A stretch of 64,000 bases of DNA, taken from assembly GCA_037179335.1 (NCBI GenBank), contig JAKZHN010000008.1, forward strand, positions 186,001 to 250,000, in the 5' to 3' direction. Numbering within the stretch: the first letter of the stretch is position 1; each line of letters begins with the position of its first letter. The notes below the pieces were generated by a model. That model was not told the origin of the DNA, searched no databases, and was given only the letters and a program-made list of their open reading frames with translations. This DNA is from Cyclaneusma minus (taxonomy: Eukaryota; Ascomycota; Leotiomycetes; Marthamycetales; Marthamycetaceae). The translations under genes and the position numbers were made by a program. Below, piece by piece: positions 56,561 through 64,000 of this stretch.

Positions 56561-56974
56561 CCCAATCTACACGTAGTTCCCGGAGGTGGAACGATGCCGT
56601 ACTATGCTCCCGGTCCTGTTATCTCCGACACGGACGCGGAGGAAGACGAGTACCTTGCGCATCAACTTCCAACTCCCCATTCAAATCCCTAGTCGGCTCT
56701 CCAATCGGCTCTCCAGTTGGCCCCATCTCCAATCTTCTGAGGAGAGAGATGTGCCAAGAAGCGCCGTGAATGTAGCAGTACTCGGATTTGCACGCGTTGT
56801 AAGTCAGGTGGGAGGAGCTGGGGATGAGACCAGTGATAGTGTTGTAGAGGACATTCAGGCAGCGTCTGAGATAGGCGGTTTAGGGGCTAGTAGTAACATC
56901 GACATAGTAATGGTGAGCTATGAGGGGTGCTGGAGTTTGGCAGTCTTACGTGAGATCGTCAGATTTGATTGCGT

Positions 56975-57176
56975 CCGGTAGTCTTGCTTGACACCGGTAG
57001 CTTTGCATAGCACCGGTAGCTTTGCTTGCGGGCTGTAGCTTTCCCTGAATGCGGTAGTCGCATATAAAGATGGCAGCCTGTATAGGACAGCTCTTGTTGA
57101 TTTGAATTTGAGAGTTGCGGATTAGTGATAAATTTATCTGCGTCCGGTAGCTTTGTATGGTACCGGTAGCTCTGCC
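56975..57176 (+). repeat. Short repeat CCGGTAGCTTTGC, about seven variants
   Basis: Variants begin near 56975, 56994, 57013, 57033, 57051, 57144 and 57163, with about 19-base spacing inside each group (for example CACCGGTAGCTTTGCATAG and CACCGGTAGCTTTGCTTGC). Confidence 0.8.
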
Positions 57177-58662
57177 TGGATCGCCAAAAGAGTCAATAGG
57201 CACTCATAACCTCATATAGCCGTAACTGTCGTTGTTGTTGTTGCTGTAGGATCGCTATTGAGTACGGGTCAGCTGAACAGCCTAGGAAAAGCTACCAGGC
57301 AAACTTGAACTTCTGAATCTGCGTCTATTAGCGCGACTCGTTTGCCAACTATGTCATCCGAACCGCTCTCGACATGGTCTATGCCAACCCACCCACGAAA
57401 GCTTGTTTGGTTGAAGCCATCCATCCCTTTTTGCCCGTCATCCGCACCACGTCCTAGGGACATCGCATCCAAGCCAAGACTAAAGCACTGCCGGACGCCT
57501 CGTTCTGGCTTGATGGACGAGCTCCTGGGTCGTCGTTTGTGGGAAGAGAGAGAGAGAGAGGGAGATGGATGGCCACCGGACGATATTTATGCGTTTTCCA
57601 ATAAGTGCTGACGACGCTAGTAGCAGTAGCGGTCGCCGGTCGCTTAAACAGCTGAGCTGTAAAGGAATCAGCGAGAAATTGTGTGTGTTGACATCACGAG
57701 GCTAATCTCCGAATTATAATTCGGAAGATAAAGGCCTAGGATCTCTCCCAGTGCGTGCACAAACGACGCTCAGCAAAGTGGCCAGCAACCGCAATCAGCC
57801 CCAACAGGCGCTCAACTGCGGTCACAGGCCTCCGAGGCTCCGACCGTCGTGCTATCTCGAGCCCGAACTTACAAGGTCAGTCGCAGGAGCGTAACCAGCA
57901 GCCGCGAATCCCCACTGCCCTCATGGTGGGTCTTCAACACCAACACTCACCACGTGAACTGTACTGGGCTGACTTTGCTGTCTTGTCGGCATCCATTCGC
58001 ACCTCACTCATGCTGGAATTGATGCGGACTGCAGCTGACGGCAACTGCAACAACAAAGACCGAAACATGGCGCAGGCTAGACAAAGGAGCGCCATCTCTC
58101 TGAGTCGCTGAATCGGCGTAGTGCGTCGTGTTTGGCAGAGGAGAAGGAGAGGTCATAGGAACCGAGACGTCCTTAAATGCCTGTGGCTGGAGACTAAAGG
58201 CGAACCGCTCGCGAGATGGAGGTGAAGGTGAAGATGAAAGTGGCAGCAAGCGAGCAGGTGAAGACACCAAGACCCAACAGGCTTTTAAAAACCAGAACAC
58301 GGTCATGTTATATAAGACCATTTTCCTGGACCGCTACATGGACTCCGATCCTGGAAGTACTTTGATGAAACGCCGCAAGGAGGCATGGTGCTGGAAAGAG
58401 CGTCTCACTTTTTTTGAGACTGGGTCACAAATAAGTCAACAAAGTATGTCAGTAGATACCAGAAGCACCAGTCAAGTGCTTGCCTGTCGTCTTGCCGTTC
58501 CCTTGTGGGTAGTTTAGAGCACTCCGTAGTACAAGCTTCAATCCAGGACCTGCTCTCGAAGATACTGCCGACATAGGTAAACTGTTGGACCCAAGATGTC
58601 GACTGTTTATGTCGAGTGTTGTGAGAACCCTAACAAGGTTTTCTCGCTGGTGTTAGGCATTG

Positions 58663-58708
58663 TGCTTGTGGTTGACGTCTCGAGATGCTTGTGGTTGACG
58701 TCTCGAGA
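58663..58708 (+). repeat. Exact 23-bp tandem duplication
   Basis: TGCTTGTGGTTGACGTCTCGAGA occurs twice in direct contact. Confidence 0.95.
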
Positions 58709-59409
58709 GGCTTGAAGGGGGCTTCTCCTTGAAAGGCGTCAGTCTATTATGCCCCCAGGCTGACAAATAGTAGTGGCGCTAAACTCACCGAAGCCAACCT
58801 CAACCAGCATTCTCAGCTTTATCCCAAGGAGACCCAATCACATTATATACGTTCTCCCGCCCTTAGATGCCTGGGTGCCTTGCGAGGAGTGGTAGCAAAG
58901 GTGAGAGCTCTAAATCACCAAGCATAAAAGAGGGTGTTACCCTTGCTCCGATGGCCTTTCGCCCAAAATAGGGTTGGGGTTTGGCGTTGGGGTACGGACC
59001 GGGAAGGAAGAAGATGGCCGAGGGAGTTCGGTGGGGAATGCGGTTTGGCAGCTTCGACTGTTGCATTTGTCGAGGCTGAAATCGAGAATCATGGGAGTGA
59101 AGGGGAGGAGGCATTCTGGATTCGCAAGTAGTAGCCTTTAGCCCGCGACGCTCATGTCTTCTGTTGAATAAGCTTACATGATACCCCCTTTTGCTGCTCA
59201 TGGATTTGTTCTTACTCCTTGGGCGAGATAGAAGGTTGAGTACGACACCATGTGAGAAATTAGCGGAAGAGAAGTCTACCTTCTCTTCCACGGCTATTAC
59301 CAGCTTGCACGTGTCCACGAGGCCGGATCACGAAGCTAGACGGTAGCGAAGGTGTTGCCCGCTTGAATGGCGCTAAGACCTTAGCGAGGGCACTAAACCT
59401 TAGCGTAGA

Positions 59410-59904
59410 ATGCAAGAGCTTAAAAAGCTGCAGAGCTTCCCACTCCTCCTCCTCCCTCCTCCACAACCATTTCCCGATGAGCCGGAGCCTGAGCCCGTGG
59501 AATTCGAAGAGTTCTCATTCGCAGACAACGATTGGAACCAGGACAACGACGAAGCTTCCATCTTCGATTCCAACGCAGTTTACGTCTCTGACTCAATCAA
59601 ATGCCTCACCCCAGCTGAGATTGACCCGGTCGTTGCCGCTCACGAGAAGAACCGCAGCAACAACCAAGACGACAACAGCGGCAACGCGACGATAAGTTCT
59701 ACAACAGCACCAAACCAATCCCGCAAGGGTCTTGAGACCTCGAGCACCAAAAAAACTGTCAGCAATCGCATCAGCAACCAAATCAGTCCAGACTGTCCAG
59801 TCCTCTCACCTCCAATCCGACATGTCGTACTACTTTGTCGTCGTCGAAGCCAGAGAACAATCCGCTATTCGAGATCGAGTTCGGCACATCCAAACATGGC
59901 CTAA
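59410..59904 (+). CDS. Acidic hypothetical protein, possibly partial (164 aa)
   Basis: An ATG frame begins just after an AGCTTAAAAAGCT TATA-like box. It is Pro-rich at first, then acidic (EPEPVEFEEFSFADNDWNQD) and Asn/Ser-rich (NRSNNQDDNSGN). After about residue 125 the composition becomes Arg-rich and less protein-like, while other frames become protein-like (NPLFEIEFGTSKHGLSW near 59860). A splice or a frameshift near 59780-59850 is therefore likely. I do not recognise the family. Confidence 0.35.
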   Translation: MQELKKLQSFPLLLLPPPQPFPDEPEPEPVEFEEFSFADNDWNQDNDEASIFDSNAVYVSDSIKCLTPAEIDPVVAAHEKNRSNNQDDNSGNATISSTTAPNQSRKGLETSSTKKTVSNRISNQISPDCPVLSPPIRHVVLLCRRRSQRTIRYSRSSSAHPNMA

Positions 59905-60012
59905 GCTGGTTGCTGATCCCAGGTCAATTGCTGAGGTTCAGTCTGCTGCATGGGATGGTCAGGCGCAGCTGCAGCTTCACCGACGTAGTGTATTGTGCCA
60001 AAGAGAGAAGAG

Positions 60013-60039
60013 GGAGGAGCTTCTTAAGGAAGCTCCTCC
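60013..60039. repeat. Perfect inverted repeat, 11-bp arms
   Basis: GGAGGAGCTTC, spacer TTAAG, GAAGCTCCTCC. It could form a hairpin or act as a palindromic binding site. The palindrome GCGCTAGCGC follows at 60050-60059. Confidence 0.9.
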
Positions 60040-60089
60040 TACAAGCGTGGCGCTAGCGCTGGCGCCGGACCGGTCACGGGCCGGGTCAT

Positions 60090-60215
60090 GTGGTTGTTGC
60101 GGCCTGGGGCCGTCACAATTGCCTGAATGTCCGCTGTAACACTCGCGACGTGTGCAAAGCCGAGTACTGCTATATTTGCGGCGCAGGCGCTGAGAAGGAC
60201 CAGAGATCCGAATCA
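60090..60215 (+). pseudogene. IBR-type zinc-finger fragment
   Basis: The plus frame reads HNCLNVRC, then VCKAEYCYICGAGAEK. The Cys spacing and the C-Y-I-C-G ending match the last zinc site of an IBR domain in RBR E3 ubiquitin ligases. Nothing RING-like precedes it, so it is a relic or an isolated exon. A second, more eroded copy (DCCICGAGAEK) is at about 61592. Confidence 0.5.
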
Positions 60216-60557
60216 GAAGCTAGAGCTTCTCATCCTTCTCTTTGGGGGTTTGATGGGCACCGTTATGGATCTCTTGCAGACGTCTCTCTCCAAAAGCTGG
60301 ACGAGCAACACGGTCAGGCTCTTGGACCACGACTTTATCTCCGCTGCCACTACCGCCACCATAATCTTTTGACCAATAGTCCGTGCAGCGCGCCGACAGT
60401 AACGTTGCTTATTGGTGTGAGTGTTGGATTTAGACATGGGGATGAGGCGGGGGCGGCAAATATCGTTGACGAGTTTGACATAGTTGAAGGCACTGCTGTG
60501 GCAAGCGTTTCGAGTCACATCTTATTAATGTCCGTATTGCTATCCTCACACCAGCAA

Positions 60558-61690
60558 ATGTGAAGGTCTTGGGCGGGTCATGTGGTTAAAGCGAGAGAGC
60601 CACGGAACAACCTCTCGCCTAGTGAGGCGCTAGCGCAGAGACCACCAAAGCCCAGCTTAAAAAGAGCTCCGCACCCCCTTTCCTCTTCCTATCAGATGCA
60701 AACGAGTCCAGGGGCTCTCGCAATATGGCAATTCTCTGCCACCAGCGCGGCACAAAGCGTGCTGGTGGACCTTGCGAGGGGTGTGCCAAGCCCAAGAACA
60801 AGAAGTTGTTCAGGGGTTGTATGACACTTGCCGGCTACATGAGCGGCAAGTGGACCAACTGTCGTTGGAAGGATGCACCAGCGCTGAGAAGCCTGAACAA
60901 TATTGGGTGTAGCACGCCGACGGTAATGTCGTTTATCGTCGGTGTGAGTAAATGTGAAGGTCTTGGGCCAGTTACGAGGCTAAAGCGAGATAGCCATGGA
61001 ACAACTCTCCGCCTAAGTGAGGCGCTAGCGCAAAGACCACCAAAGCCTAGCTTAAAACAGCTCCGCGTGCCCTAGCTCTCCTTTCCCTCTTTCTATCAAA
61101 GCGTGTCATGGACTCCGGCTTCATTGTGCTGGAAGAGAAGCTCTATCCGTCCACCCAGAAAGCGCCATTCGACTACTGCTGTACTGCAGCGAGCCACGAT
61201 TCTTGCCTAGCGATTCTGTCAAGTTCTGCGATTCGCAACGCGAAACGTACGTTGTTTTGAAGGGGGTTTTCGATGAGGATACATCCATAGCACGCCGACA
61301 GTAATGTCGCTTGTTGTCGGTGTGAAAAAATGCGAAGGTCTTGTGCTGGTGGTGAGTCTGGAGCGAGATAGCCATGGAACAACCTCTCCGCCTAGTGAGG
61401 CGCTAGCGCAAAGACCACCAAGGCCAAGCTTAAAAGAGCTCCGCGTGCCCCAGCTCTCCTTCCCCTCTTCCTATCAACAAGCGTGCTGGTGGACCATGCA
61501 AGCGATGCGCCAATCCGAAGACCAAGAAGAAGTTCAGGGGTTGTGTGACACTTGCCGGCTACATGGGCGGCAAGCAAGTGTCAATTGGAACGATGACTGC
61601 TGTATTTGCGGCGCTGGCGCTGAGAAGCTTGGACGACAGTTGGTATACCAGGTCGATAGTTAACGTTGCTTGTTGGGGTGAGTGTGGGTT
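60558..61690 (+). repeat. Repeat family R4: three tandem ~380-bp units
   Basis: Units start with GAAGGTCTTG at about 60558, 60953 and 61331. Each has, in order: GCGAGATAGCCATGGAACAACCTCTCCGCC-like sequence, the palindrome GCGCTAGCGC (60627, 61022, 61400), CAAAGACCACCAA, a GCTTAAAAGAGCTCCGCG TATA-like block and a CT-rich tract. The body of units 1 and 3 encodes a Cys-rich motif, and each unit ends with CGCCGACAGTAATGTCG-like sequence. Confidence 0.88.
60725..61075 (+). CDS. Short Cys-rich protein, family R4 unit (116 aa)
   Basis: The ATG frame carries KRAGGPCEGCAKPKNKKLFRGC, TLAGYMSGKWTNCRWK, then repeat-derived sequence. The pattern CxxC...C...C with a GxWTNCxW core resembles Cys-rich modules seen in fungal hypothetical proteins. 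The next unit holds the same motif at 61485-61570 (KRAGGPCKRCANPKTKKKF), but its frame is broken soon after. Similarity at the protein level between units suggests an originally coding module; expression is unknown. Confidence 0.35.
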   Translation: MAILCHQRGTKRAGGPCEGCAKPKNKKLFRGCMTLAGYMSGKWTNCRWKDAPALRSLNNIGCSTPTVMSFIVGVSKCEGLGPVTRLKRDSHGTTLRLSEALAQRPPKPSLKQLRVP

Positions 61691-62166
61691 CTGGACATGA
61701 GAACGTGGCGAGGACGGAGGGCTTGTTCACCCCGAGATGGCCCAGCCTCAGAATGCCCACCACAAGAACAGCGGTCTGGAGCATGATGGTGGGCCAAAGA
61801 AACGGTGGTGGATGTTGTTGACAAGGTTGACAAGGTTGACGGAGGTGAAAGGAGTGATACAGCAGCTGGGCGGTGAGAGGGAGATAGAACCCTATCGAAC
61901 AATAGTCTAACATATATCTTGTCCCAACCATGAGCTATGAGAGTTATGGTAGGGGCTTTGGGCAAGAGAGGGACCAATACCTACTACCTTCCCACCATAA
62001 CTTCGTCTGTCGGCCCCAAAGCTCTGTCTGGGTGCGTGATTTGCTTAACGATTCTCTTCTCCCGGACTCACGATATCTATCCTCAAACGCAAAAACTCCA
62101 GTCTTTCAAAACTGGAACAATCAAAACTAGCACAAAACTCAACAAAATAAAGCAAAAAGAGATTCT
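61691..62166. other. Intergenic; no supported gene
   Basis: Contains the short direct repeat TTGACAAGGTTGACAAGGTTGAC near 61818. No gene is recognised. Confidence 0.35.
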
Positions 62167-62237
62167 AGCAACGCCCCGTTTCGATCGGGGGACCTCCGGG
62201 TTATGAGCCCGGCGCGCTTCCACTGCGCCACGTTGCT
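62167..62237 (-). tRNA. Initiator tRNA-Met (anticodon CAT)
   Basis: On the minus strand the acceptor stem AGCAACG pairs with CGTTGCT. The anticodon stem-loop is CCGGGCTCATAACCCGG, with the three G-C pairs typical of initiators. The T loop is ATCGAAA instead of the usual TTCGANN, the hallmark of eukaryotic cytosolic initiator tRNA. The sequence begins with A, and there is no intron. Confidence 0.95.
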
Positions 62238-64000
62238 TGTTTGATTGATGGTTTGTGAGTGGATATTGGGGTACATGTATTTGATATGGCAGATAGATGT
62301 GCAAAGAAAAAATTGTCTTTGAACTCTTGTGTGAATGTGTGGGTGTAAGACTGTACAGAGAAATAGGGATTTAAGCAGGGCGTTGCCTTGTGAGCTCGCG
62401 TCAAGTTGACCAGTGACAATCGATTGCAATATCATAAGATGATAAATATTGAATGACAAACATGCCAGCACTGCGATATTGTCTAACATCTTGTCAGACT
62501 TCTTGGTGTGACCGTGTGACAGAATGCTAAAAGTTTGGAACCGCTAGGAAAGACTGTTCCCCAGAGCCATTCACGAATCCATGACAGCAAACATTCGAAA
62601 CAGAAGTCGAAGACTCTCCATAAGGCAGATCCACTTGTAGAATCTGATTCTGGCGCCGTACAAAGAAGCCCCTGAAAAAGAACAGAGCCCTTGGTCTGTT
62701 TCGCGAGCCGCGAACTTGCAACTTGCAACTAGAATTCCACAACACTCAGACTTGAATGCTTTCGACTCGAGAGGTCAACCTCTACGCGCCCATTCACGTG
62801 GGCGGCAAAGCTGTAAACAACAAAGAGTGGAAAAGTGTTGGCTGGAGTGGCACAGGCGCTTGCCAACTCCTAAGCGCCCTGTGCCGTCGACGAGCATTGG
62901 AAGGATGAGCTGCAAAACACATGGCAAGCAACGATTCATCGACGGTCCGACCTCCCTCTCCCCAACCTTGTTTTGAGCGGGCCGGGCAGCTTATCCTCGA
63001 CGGCAACCTGCGAACTTCCTACGGGATGGCAACTTGCACGGGACGGACGTTGGCACGGGTTTTCCGCAGGGCCGCGAGTTGCCCTTGGGACTCCGTACTG
63101 GCCGGCGGCAGCAAGACAAGGTCGAGCAATTCTAGGTATGTATTTAGACGCTCAGGAAAGTGCAGCCGCGCGCTGGATGTCTGAGGATGAACTGAGGAGA
63201 CTGCAATTTCAAGATTGGGATGACTGTTGACCACTGACATTGCTTTTTTCTGTCAACTTCCACACTGTCGTCGTTGGCAAGTTGGAGGCGGGTAAGCGCC
63301 GTATGCCAGCATCAGAAAGCGCGCGGCCATGCTCTGGATGAGCAGCTTTGCTATCGTATGCGAGCTGTCTCCAAAACATCAGGCTCCGTTTCTGGCCGCG
63401 TAGACTTCTACTGAGATGGAAGAGAAGTGCTTTTTGCTGTTTCTCCTGTCTCTCCTGTTTCTCCCCTTTGCTGCCGCGCGCTGAGCTGTAACAAGATGAA
63501 GGGGAAGAAAGGTACCCAAAAGTTGACGCCGGCGGTCTCTCTCGCAAAGGGATCTCATCAGTCAAGTAATATAAAAGAGATTGGAACCCTCCTCGTGATT
63601 CAATCCATCACAAACACACTCTGGCATCATCCATTCCTCCATCATCTTATCAGCAGCCACACATCTCATCGCCTCCTAGTCACTCAACTCCCAGTCACTC
63701 ATCTCCTTGTCACTCGCCGCCCTGTCTCTCCCACATCCCAACCTCCCCAAAATCCCACATAAGCCTCTGTGCCGCACCCAAAATCTCCGCCACGTTCCCG
63801 AGGACTTGTCTCCTCCAGGCTTCAACAGCGGTTCGACGCCGCAAACAAGCATCTGATTCGGTGTTGGCACCATTCTCTTCCCTGTCCAGGCCACGCGCAA
63901 GAATCCTTCCCAGGCATCCTTCCCGCTCCCCAGGAACCAACTTTGCCAATCGAGTGCCCGAAGTCTGGTATTGGTGTGATCAACTCCTCGTTTCATTCAG
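62238..64000. other. Window end; no supported gene
   Basis: Protein-like pieces occur at 62921-63230 on the plus strand (LPTGWQLARDGRWHGFSAGP in one frame; MYLDAQESAAARWMSEDELR in the same frame after a possible GTATGT donor) and on the minus strand at 63996-63676, where the frame runs toward the window edge. None can be assigned. A TTTCTCCTGTCTCTCCTG run lies near 63435. Confidence 0.35.

Larger units (their letters stand above)
56561..59350. other. Gene-poor stretch with short tandem motifs
   Basis: A 33-codon ATG frame at 56594 reads MPYYAPGPVISDTDAEEDEY, then stops. A CGGTAGCTTTGC motif repeats at 56975-57176, a GA run lies near 57550, and a 23-bp direct duplication sits at 58663-58708. 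No complete gene is supported. Confidence 0.35.

Noticed and set aside
48341..61690. RIP-mutated transposon graveyard
   Set aside because: Base composition looks near normal rather than AT-rich, and no transposase, reverse transcriptase or LTR pair was recognised.

Overview
The window is nuclear DNA of a filamentous ascomycete (Pezizomycotina; Dothideomycetes is my best guess, from gene style only). The evidence is short introns of about 45-260 nt with GTRNGT donors and nearby branch sites, fungal families (PalF/RIM8 arrestin, MND1, OCH1-like GT32, fungal P450 and MFS), and two eukaryotic tRNAs, one of them intron-containing. Exon borders below were read by hand from splice motifs and reading-frame agreement. 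In every multi-exon model the summed coding length is divisible by three.

Layout. 1-5.3 kb: a minus-strand SH3 plus C2H2-like protein with a 58-residue tandem repeat, and a 100-residue Ser/Lys-rich protein. 5.9-6.5 kb: a terminal-inverted-repeat element (MITE) and an intron-containing tRNA-Glu. 8.5-9.8 kb: a Golgi GT32 mannosyltransferase. 11.4-19.7 kb: four metabolic enzymes side by side (acyl-CoA synthetase, FMN 2-hydroxyacid oxidase, zinc alcohol dehydrogenase, dienelactone hydrolase). 20.2-22.8 kb: the pH-signalling arrestin PalF/RIM8, with a palindromic pair of PacC core sites just upstream. 24.3 kb: a second MITE. 26-27 kb: MND1 (meiotic recombination). 28.4-36.7 kb: a P450 and an FAD monooxygenase transcribed divergently, followed by an MFS transporter, possibly a small metabolic cluster.

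36.7-44 kb: two arrays built on a shared 15-bp word, GACGTGCAACAAAAC and its reverse complement, bracket a 5-kb interval. That interval holds a single-pass membrane protein, a small secreted cysteine-rich candidate and a decayed MFS transporter. The arrays are the strongest candidate for undescribed structure here. 44-47.5 kb: an eroded gene and an intact sugar transporter.

48-62 kb is a gene-poor patchwork of diverged segmental duplications (four repeat families), a recurrent palindrome GCGCTAGCGC, TATA-like CTTAAAA blocks and coding relics, including an IBR zinc-finger fragment and a Cys-rich motif family. It is not AT-rich, so it does not look like RIP-silenced DNA. 62.2 kb: an initiator tRNA-Met. 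I could not support a gene in the last 1.7 kb.
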